From an uncultured Muribaculaceae bacterium (GTDB taxonomy: Bacteria; Bacteroidota; Bacteroidia; Bacteroidales; Muribaculaceae): a stretch of DNA of 64,000 nt. The stretch is taken from positions 1 through 64,000 of the forward strand of contig CAJTZS010000010.1 in the NCBI GenBank assembly GCA_910584055.1, in the 5' to 3' direction. Below the pieces are notes generated by a model. It worked only from the letters and a program-made list of their open reading frames with translations, searched no databases and was not told the DNA's origin. Shown here one piece after another: positions 55,596-64,000 of this stretch (position 1 is its first letter; every line of letters begins with the position of its first letter). The position numbers and the translations under genes are program-made.

Positions 55596-56216
55596 ATGAA
55601 AAGATTAGGAAAACTATATTTCAGGTATGGCACCATGGGATCTGCCAAGACCGCCATGTTGCTTACCACAGCATATAACTTCGAAGAGCGGGGTATGTCG
55701 TATCTTTGCTTTAAGCCCTCAATCGATACTCGCGAGAAAAAGAACGTGATACGTAGCCGTATCGGTATTGAGCGTGAATGTCAATGGATTTATAGAGACA
55801 CGGATCTGTTTGCAATGATGCGCGAAATGGCTGAAACCACCCGCCGCCTTCCGGAGTGGATACTGGTTGACGAGGCGCAGTTTCTTGCCGAAGAGCAGGT
55901 TGACCAGCTGGCATGCGTTGTAGATACCTATGGTATCAATGTGATATGCTATGGATTGCGCACAGATTTCAAGACGCATCTTTTTGAAGGTTCGCGACGA
56001 CTGTTTGAGATTGCCGATACTATTGACGAAATCAAATCAACATGTAACTGCGGGCGCAAGACCATCGTCAATGCCAGAATTGATTCGCGTGGTGAAATAA
56101 TAACGGAAGGAGATCAGGTTGAGATCGGCGGTAATGACCGCTATATTTCAGTATGCCGCAATTGCTGGCGCAACAAGAAAGTGGAGCAGAGCCGCAACGG
56201 GCAGCTCCCCTTGTAG
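55596..56216 (+). CDS. tdk: Thymidine kinase, type II
   Basis: The 206-residue enzyme phosphorylates thymidine in pyrimidine salvage. The P-loop reads GTMGSAKTAMLL near residue 13, the DEAQF box is VDEAQFLAEEQVDQL, and ICYGLRTDFKTHLFEGSRRLFEIAD is the substrate region. The zinc site uses CNCGRK (with the loop before) and CRNCWRNK. All are normal for bacterial TdK. It stands alone with an upstream divergent gene. Confidence 0.95.
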   Translation: MKRLGKLYFRYGTMGSAKTAMLLTTAYNFEERGMSYLCFKPSIDTREKKNVIRSRIGIERECQWIYRDTDLFAMMREMAETTRRLPEWILVDEAQFLAEEQVDQLACVVDTYGINVICYGLRTDFKTHLFEGSRRLFEIADTIDEIKSTCNCGRKTIVNARIDSRGEIITEGDQVEIGGNDRYISVCRNCWRNKKVEQSRNGQLPL

Positions 56217-56218
56217 AA

Positions 56219-56260
56219 TACACATTAAACATTACACATTTCACATTAAACATTTAATGA
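56219..56260. repeat. ATTAAACATTACACATTTCACATT-type intergenic repeat
   Basis: The space between tdk and the next gene is entirely made of CATTAAACATT, ACACATTTCAC and ATTAAACATTTAATG units, the inverse orientation of the blocks at 7158, 8757 and 15299. Confidence 0.65.
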
Positions 56261-56261
56261 A

Positions 56262-57536
56262 ATGAAGAGGGATAAGATAGATTCTATCATACGTTTGATA
56301 AAGAAGGAAGTTGTGCCGGCAATCGGATGTACCGAACCTGCTGCCGTCTCGTTAGCGGTGGCTAAGGCCACCGAAATGCTCGGAACGCTTCCTGAAAAAA
56401 TATCATTGTCGCTCAGCGGCAACATCATAAAGAATGCCATGGGCGTGGGGATTCCTGGCACAGGTATGATAGGGCTTCCGATTGCCGTGGCGCTCGGTGC
56501 GCTGATAGGCAAGTCGGAGTATGGACTGGAAGTGCTGAAAGATGTCAGTGAAGATTCGGTGGAAGAAGGTCGTAAATATATATCTGAAAACAGGATTTTC
56601 ATAAGCCATTGTCAGGAAGACGTTCCTAATCTGCATATAGATGTAAGGGTTGAGGCTTGCGGCAGGTTTGCACGGGCTGTGATATCGGGTTCGCATCAGA
56701 ATTTCATATATCTTGACAATAATGGCGAAGTCATCCTCGACAAAGGGATATCCATGTCGGTGGATTCTTCCGATGAAGACATTTGTCTTGATGCAGAAAC
56801 GGTATATCGTTTCGCGATGGAAGCACCCGTGGATGATATCCGTTTCATCCTTGAAGCGAAACGTCTGAACAGTGCTGCGGCCGAACTGGGTATGAAAGGC
56901 ACATACGGGCATGCTCTCGGCGCGACGATGAATCTCGGTCATGGATTGATAGGAGACTCGCCGCTTGAACACATCATGGCTCTCACTTCGGCTGCATGCG
57001 ATGCCAGGATGGGGGGAGCGCCGATAGCCGTGATGTCGAATTCCGGAAGTGGGAATCAGGGAATCACTGCCACAATGCCGGTGGTGAGCTATGCCAACGA
57101 TATCAATGCTTCCGAAGAGCAGACGATACGCGCCCTGACACTCAGTCACCTCACCAGCATATATATCAAACAGAGTCTCGGACGCCTTTCCGCTCTATGC
57201 GGCTGCGTGGTTGCCTCGACAGGGGCATCCGCAGGGCTTGTCTATCTGATGGGCGGAGATTTCGATCAAGTTTGCGCCGCGATAAAGAATATGGTCGCCA
57301 ATCTTACGGGAATGATATGTGACGGCGCGAAACCTGCATGCGCGATGAAGATTTCGTCTGGCGTCTCTACGTCTGTCATGTCTGCAATGCTTGCGATGAA
57401 CGGTAAATGCGTGTCTTCGAGTGAAGGAATCATCAGCGATGACATAGATAAGACTATACGTAATCTTACTTCCATAGGAAGGGAAGCGATGCAGGAGACG
57501 GATCGTCTTGTGCTTCGTATTATGGTGGAGAAATGA
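56262..57536 (+). CDS. L-cysteine desulfidase-like protein (UPF0597/YhaM family)
   Basis: The 424-residue cytoplasmic protein starts KIDSIIRLIKKEVVPAIGCTEPAAVSLAVAKA, the UPF0597 signature with GCTEP. Further family cysteines are in GCVVASTGASAG and CDGAKPACAMKI, which in related proteins bind a 4Fe-4S cluster. The family releases sulfide, ammonia and pyruvate from L-cysteine and is related to the L-serine dehydratase alpha chain. It would make H2S in an anaerobe. The next gene is a thioredoxin-like protein, 36 bases on, though a link is not proved. Confidence 0.9.
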   Translation: MKRDKIDSIIRLIKKEVVPAIGCTEPAAVSLAVAKATEMLGTLPEKISLSLSGNIIKNAMGVGIPGTGMIGLPIAVALGALIGKSEYGLEVLKDVSEDSVEEGRKYISENRIFISHCQEDVPNLHIDVRVEACGRFARAVISGSHQNFIYLDNNGEVILDKGISMSVDSSDEDICLDAETVYRFAMEAPVDDIRFILEAKRLNSAAAELGMKGTYGHALGATMNLGHGLIGDSPLEHIMALTSAACDARMGGAPIAVMSNSGSGNQGITATMPVVSYANDINASEEQTIRALTLSHLTSIYIKQSLGRLSALCGCVVASTGASAGLVYLMGGDFDQVCAAIKNMVANLTGMICDGAKPACAMKISSGVSTSVMSAMLAMNGKCVSSSEGIISDDIDKTIRNLTSIGREAMQETDRLVLRIMVEK

Positions 57537-57572
57537 ATTCCTCCTATGTTTTAATTCTATAAAATGAACTGT

Positions 57573-58574
57573 ATGAAGAAATTTATATATACGGTGATAT
57601 GCTCGGCTCTCGCCATATCTTTTGCATCCTGTCGGAAAGAGGGTAAAATTGAAATGAATTTCTCCGACAAGTATGAGGGAAAGACGGTGGAAGTTATGAA
57701 TTTTTCAGATTCCACTATCATTATGTCTTCGGTAATTGCCGACGGGAAAGCATCTTTTATATCTGAGGAAAATGATTCGATAAGTTTCCCACTTTTCACG
57801 CAGATTGTGATTGATGGCCGTACCCGGGCCTATTATATTATGGAAGAGGGTAATGCCGTGTTGTGCGATTCGATGAATGTGGCGTCAGGAACACCTCTGA
57901 ACGATCGGTTCTCATCGATGCTTTCAACGCTCGATTCTATTGAGAATATCGATGACATGCATCTTTATCTTGAATATGCCGAGAAAGCCTACAATGACAA
58001 TAAAGATAATCCGATAGGTGCATATTTTGGTGTGGAATGGCTTAAATATGCTGATCCTCAGCGTGTAGACAGTTTCTTGAACCTTACATCGGAAGGGTTC
58101 CGCAATATGAAACGTGTCAAGTATTATGAAGAATTCGCACGCCATCGCGCCCAGACTTCTCCGGGAATGGAATACACGGATTTCGATGGTGAGACCGAGA
58201 AAGGTGGCAAAGTGAAGCTTTCTGCCTATATAAAACCGGGTAATTATACCCTTGTTGATTTCTGGGCAAGCTGGTGTCCCTATTGTATAAAGGAATTGCC
58301 GGACATGAAGCAGCTTTACGCGGACTATCATGATAAAGGATTCGAAATTGTAGGGGTAGCAGTCCGCGACAAGACTGACGACACGTCAGCTATGGTTGCA
58401 AAACATGAGCTGGCATGGCCTGTGGTGTATAACACGCAACGCGTGCCATATGACATATACGGTTTTTCCGGTATTCCTCATCATATGCTCATCGGTCCGG
58501 ACGGTGTGATTATAAGTCGAGGAGAAAGCTTAGCTCAGATTCGCACGCGTCTGGAGCAGCATTTAGAACATTAG
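57573..58574 (+). CDS. TlpA/ResA-type thioredoxin lipoprotein with DUF4369-like N-terminus
   Basis: An in-frame ATG exists at 57564, but the ATG at 57573 gives a regular lipoprotein signal (MKKFIYTVICSALAISFASC, Cys20) and 333 residues. A beta-rich N-terminal domain, DUF4369-like (KIEMNFSDKYEGKTVEVMNF), is followed by a helical linker and a thioredoxin domain with FWASWCPYCIKELPDM (Cys235 and Cys238) and the cis-Pro loop GFSGIPHHMLIGPDG. It should reduce or exchange disulfides in the periplasm. The WCPYC type is typical for Bacteroidetes TlpA-like proteins. Confidence 0.9.
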   Translation: MKKFIYTVICSALAISFASCRKEGKIEMNFSDKYEGKTVEVMNFSDSTIIMSSVIADGKASFISEENDSISFPLFTQIVIDGRTRAYYIMEEGNAVLCDSMNVASGTPLNDRFSSMLSTLDSIENIDDMHLYLEYAEKAYNDNKDNPIGAYFGVEWLKYADPQRVDSFLNLTSEGFRNMKRVKYYEEFARHRAQTSPGMEYTDFDGETEKGGKVKLSAYIKPGNYTLVDFWASWCPYCIKELPDMKQLYADYHDKGFEIVGVAVRDKTDDTSAMVAKHELAWPVVYNTQRVPYDIYGFSGIPHHMLIGPDGVIISRGESLAQIRTRLEQHLEH

Positions 58575-58664
58575 ACTAATAGAACATTAGACTTCCTCTG
58601 ATTGTTGATCTTTATGAAGGAAACCGTTGTAAGGATTCCTCGTTAAACAAATTATCCATTATTT

Positions 58665-60329
58665 ATGAAAGACAGGAGCATGTCATTGAATCTGCTGATA
58701 GAGCAGTCGATAAAGAAAAACTGGGAAAGTATGGCTCTATCCGATATGGGTGGAATCAATTACCAATATAAGGATGTGGCGGAGACCATAGCCAAACTTC
58801 ACATCATGTTTAAGGCAGCCGGGGTGAAGAAAGGTGACCGGGTTGCAATTTGCGGCAAGAATTCTTCCAACTGGGTAGTGATACTTTTGGCGTGTCTTAC
58901 GTCAGGGGTGGTGGCAGTGCCCATACTTCACGAATTCAAGGCAGACACCGTGTCGCATCTTTTGGTTCACAGCGGTGCGAAGTTGCTTTTTGTGGATGCC
59001 GCTATATGGGAGAACCTTGACGAGAGGTCGTTGCCTGGACTTGTCGGGGCCATATATATAAGCGAATTCGGTATGCCCCTCTCTCGCAGTGAGAAACTTA
59101 CCGAGACACGTAACAACATAAACGAATATTTCGGTAAAGAATACCCGTATGATTTCAAGAAAGAGGCTATAAAGTATTATGAAGATCAACCGGAGGAACT
59201 GGCGATAATCAACTATACAAGCGGCTCGACCGGTATGTCGAAGGGTGTTATGCTTCCTTACCGTTCGTTATGGAGCAATATCAGATATTGCCTTGACAAT
59301 ATAGATTACCTTCATGCCGGTGACGGAATAGTGAATATGCTTCCGTTGGCTCACCTCTATGGCATGACTATAGAGTCGTTGCACCCGTTCTGTCAGGGAT
59401 GTCATCTTAACTTCCTTACGAAGCTTCCGTCACCTAAAGTGATACTCAAGGCTTTTGCAGACGTAAAACCTAAACTCATCATATCCGTCCCTCTGATTCT
59501 TGAGAAGATTATAAGAAGCAAGGTGTTCCCAATGCTTGAAAAACCACTGATGAAGGTTCTTCTTCATATACCTTACGTTGATGACAGATTGCTGGCTAAA
59601 GTGAAAGAGAATCTGCTTCAGGCATTCGGAGGCCAGGTGAGGGAAGTGATAATAGGGGGTGCTCCACTGAATCCTGATGTGGAGAAGTTTCTCTATCGCA
59701 TAGATTTCCCTGTGACTGTCGGCTACGGTATGACCGAATGCGGGCCGTTGCTGACATATGCCCCTGCCAGCGAGACCAAACCTCACACCGTAGGGCGTAT
59801 GATGGACCGTATGGAATGTCGTATCGACTCTCCCGATCCTGCCCAGATTCCGGGGAATATTTGGGTGAAAGGTCCGAATGTCATGCAGGGGTATTATAAA
59901 AATAAAAAAGCCACCGAAGAGGTGATGCCCGATAATTCCGGCTGGATGAACACCGGTGATATGGGTGTTATTGACGAAGATGGTTTCATTACAATCATGG
60001 GGCGTTCGAAGACCATGATTCTCGGACCGTCGGGTCAGAACATATATCCCGAAGAAATTGAAGCGAAACTCAATAATCTTCCCTATGTGGCGGAATCGCT
60101 CATAATAGACAACCATGGCGAGCTTGAGGCCTTGGTCTATCCTGATATGGAAGTGCTTATGCATGAGAATATCGATAGGGAAAAGATCGAGAAGATTATG
60201 AACGATAATCTTGATACATTGAATCAGGAGATGCCGTCGTATAGCAAAGTAAAGAAACTAAAGATAATGAACGAAGAGTTTGAGAAAACTCCTAAACGTT
60301 CTATCAAACGTTTCCTATATCAGCCATGA
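58665..60329 (+). CDS. AMP-binding long-chain acyl-CoA synthetase-like
   Basis: The 554-residue cytoplasmic protein is of the ANL superfamily. The ATP-binding motif is IINYTSGSTGMSKGVMLPYRS, followed by MLPLAHLYGMTIE, GYGMTECGPLLTYAP, and GWMNTGDMGVIDEDGFITIMGRSKTMI at the hinge. The C-terminal lysine that drives adenylation is in the EKTPKRSIKRFLY end. It activates fatty acids, likely long-chain ones, to acyl-CoA. Chain length is not determinable. Its stop overlaps the start of the next gene (ATGA). Confidence 0.93.
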   Translation: MKDRSMSLNLLIEQSIKKNWESMALSDMGGINYQYKDVAETIAKLHIMFKAAGVKKGDRVAICGKNSSNWVVILLACLTSGVVAVPILHEFKADTVSHLLVHSGAKLLFVDAAIWENLDERSLPGLVGAIYISEFGMPLSRSEKLTETRNNINEYFGKEYPYDFKKEAIKYYEDQPEELAIINYTSGSTGMSKGVMLPYRSLWSNIRYCLDNIDYLHAGDGIVNMLPLAHLYGMTIESLHPFCQGCHLNFLTKLPSPKVILKAFADVKPKLIISVPLILEKIIRSKVFPMLEKPLMKVLLHIPYVDDRLLAKVKENLLQAFGGQVREVIIGGAPLNPDVEKFLYRIDFPVTVGYGMTECGPLLTYAPASETKPHTVGRMMDRMECRIDSPDPAQIPGNIWVKGPNVMQGYYKNKKATEEVMPDNSGWMNTGDMGVIDEDGFITIMGRSKTMILGPSGQNIYPEEIEAKLNNLPYVAESLIIDNHGELEALVYPDMEVLMHENIDREKIEKIMNDNLDTLNQEMPSYSKVKKLKIMNEEFEKTPKRSIKRFLYQP

Positions 60330-61837
60330 CGACTGCGGAGGCGTTGATACAGCTCGTAGGTTCTCTCTCCAAGAATGAAAAAAGAAGCTTCCGTTTAGGT
60401 AAAAAGAGCACTGCCGATTATATAGTGCTCTTTGATCTCATAGACAAGGATGAGCTTAAATCTGTGGAGGAGCTGAGAGAGGCTTTCGAAAAAATGGATA
60501 AAGGAGGCGCGGTATTCAACGTTACCGTGACCTATCTCTATAAGATTCTACTTGACAAGCTGCTCCTGCTGCGTCAGAATCAGGATGTGAATTATTCTTT
60601 AATCACCCAGATTCTGAAAGCGAGAATATTATTTGAGAAATCGATATTTCCGGCGGCTCTCGAGATGCTTGAGAAGGTGAGGCTGGAGGCCGAACCTCTC
60701 GAACGGAACGAGGCATTGGTGATGGCTTCGCGCATGGAGCTTGATTATCTACAGTATCTCAATATGCCCGGCATATCGGAAGAAGAACTTATCCATAAGC
60801 AATATCTTCTCCGCAACGCTCTGCAGAATCTCAATAACCTCTATGAGCAGTCGGCTCTGTATGAACTCCTGATGCATCGCACAATCTTCAATGGAACCGT
60901 GCGGTCTTCCCAACAGAAGGCATCGCTCAATGATCTTGTGTTTACCGAGCAGAATCTTGCCCGCCGCGCAGCGGGTAGCTATGAGACGCAAAAAAGGCAT
61001 CTGCTGTTCCAGTCCGCCTTCCTTATGGCGATAGGGGATGAACAGTCGGCTTCGGATGTGCTCCTGCAGCTTAACGAGCTGATTTCGGAGTCTCCCGATA
61101 TTGAGAATCCGCTTTATTATGTGGCGGTGCTTGAAAATATGCTTGACAATCTACGCTATATGCGCAGGTATGACCAGATGCCGGCATTTATCGAAAGGTT
61201 GCAATCGATTAATCATCCGTCACATATGGTCGGAAAGCATATAGAGGCGCTTGTAGGTCTCTACAGGTTGTTGCCGTATGTGGACCATGGCGATTTTTTT
61301 GCTGCCAGAAATTTTATAGGAAGTTGCAAAGCTTTGCAGCCGGCATCGCTTGATGATGTCAACCCGTCGCTTGAATCAAAGATATCGTTGTACATCGCTC
61401 TTGTGCATATCGGTCTCAAGGACTATAAAAGTGCAAGAAAGACACTCGCGCGGTCAATGTTGAACAGGACGTGTGATCTTCCGATGTATCGCATCTTTCG
61501 CATCACCAATCTTATTATTCATCACAAGATGAATGATCTGGAGTATATCATTTCCGAAACACGTTCGATAAAACGGGAGATAGGTAAATATGGTAAGGCT
61601 TACCGTATGGAGTCATTGATACTTGAAGTGGTTGGAAAAGGGTCATATGGACTTATGCCCACCATAAAGAGGGTGCAATTTTGGGAGAAAATAAAACCAC
61701 GCCTTGACGAAATCCGTCAAGACGTGTTTGAAGGTCAGTTGCTTAAGATATTTGATTTTTCAGCGTGGATTGAATCGGAGATATTGCGGACTTCATTTGC
61801 CGAAACTCTCTGCCGTAACCTTTCGATTAATGCTTAA
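60326..61837 (+). CDS. Conserved helical protein, unrecognised
   Basis: The 503-residue protein has no signal peptide or membrane helix. It is almost entirely helical, starting TTAEALIQLVGSLSKNEKRSFRLG and continuing with TPR-like pairs such as ILKARILFEKSIFPAALEMLEKVRLEAE, SAFLMAIGDEQSASDVLLQLNELI, and LYIALVHIGLKDYKSARKTLARSML. TPR-like repeats suggest a scaffold. Translational coupling to the acyl-CoA synthetase (4-base overlap) suggests that the two products act together. I do not recognise a named family. Confidence 0.75.
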   Translation: MTTAEALIQLVGSLSKNEKRSFRLGKKSTADYIVLFDLIDKDELKSVEELREAFEKMDKGGAVFNVTVTYLYKILLDKLLLLRQNQDVNYSLITQILKARILFEKSIFPAALEMLEKVRLEAEPLERNEALVMASRMELDYLQYLNMPGISEEELIHKQYLLRNALQNLNNLYEQSALYELLMHRTIFNGTVRSSQQKASLNDLVFTEQNLARRAAGSYETQKRHLLFQSAFLMAIGDEQSASDVLLQLNELISESPDIENPLYYVAVLENMLDNLRYMRRYDQMPAFIERLQSINHPSHMVGKHIEALVGLYRLLPYVDHGDFFAARNFIGSCKALQPASLDDVNPSLESKISLYIALVHIGLKDYKSARKTLARSMLNRTCDLPMYRIFRITNLIIHHKMNDLEYIISETRSIKREIGKYGKAYRMESLILEVVGKGSYGLMPTIKRVQFWEKIKPRLDEIRQDVFEGQLLKIFDFSAWIESEILRTSFAETLCRNLSINA

Positions 61838-61906
61838 TGTGAAATGTTTAATGTTCAATGGGTATCAATCATTAAACATTACACATTCAACATTAAACAT
61901 TATTCA
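61838..61906. repeat. Inverted AATGTGAAATGTTTAATG repeat block
   Basis: AATGTGAAATGTTTAATGTTCAATG and, after GGTATCAATC, ATTAAACATTACACATTC and AACATTAAACATTATTC face each other. The two halves are roughly inverse and can form a hairpin between the convergent hypothetical and ribokinase genes. Confidence 0.7.
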
Positions 61907-62810
61907 AAAGTTTCTCCACTTCGTAGCGATAGGGGATGGCATCTATCATCCCTTCGCGTGACACCTGAAGGGCGGCGGCAGCACTCGCCATGCGCAAGGC
62001 CGGCAATAACTCCTGCTTTTCGCTTAATGCCACACAGAGAGCTGCGCAGAATACATCACCGGCGCCCGATGCGTCTTTTACTTCTGCATCAACTGCATCG
62101 ATTCTATGGGTTTCTCCATTATTCAGCAAGAATGCGCCGAGATGCCCCATGGTTATTATGACAGTCCTGACACCCTTTGCTGCCAGTATTTTCGCCGCTT
62201 TTTCCGCAGATTCAAAATCTTTGACTTCAACTCCTGTCAGTTTGTGAGCTTCAGTGCGGTTGGGAATCATGATTGAGGCGAGTTTAAAGATCTCATCCGG
62301 TAGCTCCTGCTGAGGAGAGGGGTTTATTATCACCGGAACGCCACTACTGCAAGCGATCCTTGCTGCGTATAGTGCTGTCTCCAACGGTGTCTCCAACTCT
62401 ATAAGCAGAACTTTCGCATCCATTATTTCACTCCGGGTTTTGTCGATTTCCTCAAGCGAAAGGGTTGTAATACTACCCTGTGCAAGTGATATATATTTCT
62501 CACCGGCATTATTTACCATTATCAATGCCACCCCTGAAGGATTATTGTTGTCCGAGAAAACATAGTCTGTTCTTATACCTTCGGAAGCGAACATCTGCTT
62601 CGCCTGACGGCCGAACAGGTCATTACCCGTTTTCGTGATAAGGCTTACCGAGCCACCGAGTCGTGAAACGGCAATAGCTTCATTGGCGCCTTTTCCTCCG
62701 GGACATACGCGGAAGCGTCCCCCTGCCACGATGTCTCCAACCGACGGCAATACATCGGTCTGTATAGTCATGTCTGTATTGGTGCTTCCTATTACAACGA
62801 TCTTACACAT
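61893..62810 (-). CDS. rbsK: Ribokinase (PfkB family)
   Basis: The 305-residue enzyme phosphorylates ribose. It starts MCKIVVIGSTNTDMTIQTDVLPSVGD, has the PfkB motif 1 GGRFRVCPGGKGANEAIAVSRLGG and motif 2 DAEVKDASGAGDVFCAALCVAL with the catalytic aspartate. The closing part SREGMIDAIPYRYEVEKLL fits ribokinases. It is the expected length. It follows the FAD-dependent gene on the minus strand with a long repeat array between. Confidence 0.92.
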   Translation of the reverse strand: MCKIVVIGSTNTDMTIQTDVLPSVGDIVAGGRFRVCPGGKGANEAIAVSRLGGSVSLITKTGNDLFGRQAKQMFASEGIRTDYVFSDNNNPSGVALIMVNNAGEKYISLAQGSITTLSLEEIDKTRSEIMDAKVLLIELETPLETALYAARIACSSGVPVIINPSPQQELPDEIFKLASIMIPNRTEAHKLTGVEVKDFESAEKAAKILAAKGVRTVIITMGHLGAFLLNNGETHRIDAVDAEVKDASGAGDVFCAALCVALSEKQELLPALRMASAAAALQVSREGMIDAIPYRYEVEKLLNNV

Positions 62811-62814
62811 ATTC

Positions 62815-62958
62815 TTAGGCTTTAGGTCTTAGGCTTTAGGCTTTAGGTTTTAGGTCTTAGGCTTTAGGCTTTAGGTTTTAGGCTTTAGGTCTTAGGCTTT
62901 AGGCTTTAGGCTTTAGGTTTTAGGCATTAGGCTTTAGGTCTTAGACTTTAGGTTTTAG
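62815..62958. repeat. Tandem 7-nt TTAGGCT array (20 units)
   Basis: Twenty consecutive heptamers start at 62815, each TTAGG followed by CT (most), TC, TT or CA, one unit being TTAGACT, and the block ends in TTAG. The variants do not occur at random: CT, CT, TT, TC style orders recur, suggesting growth by unit duplication. A short inverted copy, CTAAAGCCTAAAGCC, is at 62969-62983. Confidence 0.95.
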
Positions 62959-62995
62959 ATGCAAATTTCTAAAGCCTAAAGCCTATTACCTCAAC

Positions 62996-64000
62996 TCATA
63001 GATTAGCTCCTATTTCTTTCAGGCGTTGGCGCAGGGTGTCGGTGTTGACTTCGCTGACACAGATTCGTTCCTTTGAAGCCATTGCCGCAGCCGTTCCGGC
63101 TGCCTGTCCCAATCCCATTACCGATGCCTGCACTCGTACTGATGCTGATGCAACCTCATCGGCAGAGAAGTTGCGCCCCGCCACGAGGAGGTTCGGATAG
63201 GAAGGTGCATATAGTGAACGGTAGGGCACATATCCGGCATCTTTCATAAACTGGCATCTTTGATTGGTGCTGTTGGCGGAATGAATATCCACAGGATGAC
63301 AGCCTCGGGCCACTGAATCAGGGAAATCAATCGCTTCAAGATATTCTTCTCCCGTCAAGGTATGGGCACCAACGATACGCCGCGTCTCCCGAATTCCGGT
63401 CATTGGCGCTGTGGCGATCAGTTCGGCATTCTTGAATGCGGGGATATATTTGCGTAGAAGTTCCGTGTATTTATGAGCATTCTCACGCAGCAGACACTCG
63501 ATTTCCCCGGCAACCCGATTGTCGGTCATGTCGGCGAAATGGCGTGTCATGTTTACCAATACAATTCCGTCCGCGAGTATGCCGCAATACCACGGACCTC
63601 CGAACAATGGCACATCTTCTTTCCCCTCTTCGCGAAGTTTTGTGAACAGATCCCGTATGGCGAGGTCGTGATAATTTACCCCCTGCTGTGAATGGCGTAT
63701 CATCGGAAGGGCATCTGTGTCAACCCCCGAGAGCATGAAAATCAATGAGGCAGGTTGTAGTTCTCCTCTTACCGGTTGCACGGGCACTCCAGCCATAGAG
63801 GCAAGGTCGCTATCGCCTGTCGCATCTATGAAATACTTCCCTCCTATGGCTTCCGCTCCGTTCTTATTGTCGATAATAACATAATCTATCGTTGTCTCTG
63901 AATCATTGCTCCCCGAAGTCTGAAGCCCGGTTATGTATGAATGGAAGAATATATCTACTCCAGCTTCTTTAAGCATACGTTGGGCAGTCAGTTTGTATTT
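62996..64000 (-). CDS. FAD-dependent oxidoreductase, 5' end outside the window
   Basis: The frame runs off the right edge, so the N-terminal Rossmann GxGxxG is not seen. The visible 334 residues include GKYFIDATGDSDLASMAGVPVQP (second FAD region), IRETRRIVGAHTLTGEEYLEA, and the end PNLLVAGRNFSADEVASASVRVQASVMGLGQAAGTAAAM. These resemble the FAD_oxidored family (PF12831-like) of Bacteroidetes, often in carbohydrate loci and sometimes secreted. The substrate is unknown. The internal ATG at 63976 is not the start: KYKLTAQR precedes it in frame to the edge. Confidence 0.85.
   Translation of the reverse strand, partial: KYKLTAQRMLKEAGVDIFFHSYITGLQTSGSNDSETTIDYVIIDNKNGAEAIGGKYFIDATGDSDLASMAGVPVQPVRGELQPASLIFMLSGVDTDALPMIRHSQQGVNYHDLAIRDLFTKLREEGKEDVPLFGGPWYCGILADGIVLVNMTRHFADMTDNRVAGEIECLLRENAHKYTELLRKYIPAFKNAELIATAPMTGIRETRRIVGAHTLTGEEYLEAIDFPDSVARGCHPVDIHSANSTNQRCQFMKDAGYVPYRSLYAPSYPNLLVAGRNFSADEVASASVRVQASVMGLGQAAGTAAAMASKERICVSEVNTDTLRQRLKEIGANL

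Noticed and set aside
56068..56253. Small minus-strand reading frame over the repeat after tdk
   Set aside because: Frames starting MFNVKCVMFNV arise from the AATGTTTAATG repeat itself and are not genes.
62815..62958. CRISPR array
   Set aside because: Units are 7 bases with no spacers, and no cas genes are present.

Overview
The window looks like a chromosomal segment of a gut-type Bacteroidales bacterium; Muribaculaceae or a close relative is my best guess. The signs are a SusC/SusD polysaccharide utilization locus (PUL), fimbrillin-like and DUF1735 lipoproteins, DUF4494 and DUF4492 genes, T9SS-like C-terminal tails, and Bacteroidetes promoters of the form TTTG-N20-TAnnTTTG. There is no rRNA operon, CRISPR array, transposase or phage gene, and no gene-free gap longer than about 300 bases.

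Layout. (1) 1-3022: AT-rich accessory stretch with the C-terminal part of a large secreted protein (start missing or lost) and a BspA-like leucine-rich-repeat protein. (2) 3111-9036, minus strand: cytochrome bd oxidase operon (DUF4492, cydA, cydB, small membrane protein), a strong palindrome, two half-size chromate-family transporters and folC. (3) 9244-15244, plus strand: DUF4494, YggS-type PLP protein, FucP-like sugar MFS transporter, transketolase and an OmpA-family protein. (4) 15343-16120, minus strand: RluA-type pseudouridine synthase and initiator tRNA-Met. (5) 16381-26671, plus strand: TetR regulator, KAS III-like enzyme, fabG, ispD, recG, DEAD-like helicase and nifJ.

(6) 26837-52216, plus strand: a roughly 25 kb PUL. 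It opens with surface proteins that carry a shared discoidin-like module, then FecR anti-sigma factor, STN-type SusC, SusD, and a DUF1735-discoidin lipoprotein. Next come a tandem pair of TIM-barrel glycosidases resembling endo-alpha-N-acetylgalactosaminidases, a DUF4965 glutaminase-A-like protein, a GH78 rhamnosidase, the ECF sigma factor, a GH37 trehalase-like enzyme, a GH63/GH37-like enzyme and a GH36 alpha-galactosidase. I infer that SusC/SusD import a branched glycan containing alpha-galactose and alpha-rhamnose, while STN-SusC, FecR and the sigma factor form a trans-envelope induction circuit. The substrate cannot be read from sequence alone.

(7) 52272-64000: housekeeping and mixed genes: SIMPL protein, pheS, nth, DoxX-like protein, thymidine kinase, L-cysteine desulfidase-like protein, TlpA-like thioredoxin, acyl-CoA synthetase, an unrecognised 503-residue protein, ribokinase, and a FAD-dependent oxidoreductase cut by the window end. 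Intergenic spaces hold several families of simple repeats, including a 7-nt TTAGGCT-type array of 20 units at 62815-62958.

The strongest candidate for something undescribed is the PUL. One discoidin-like module is found on three different protein scaffolds (four copies), the sigma factor is about 15 kb from its presumed anti-sigma factor, and the glycosidase set is not one I can match to a known substrate.
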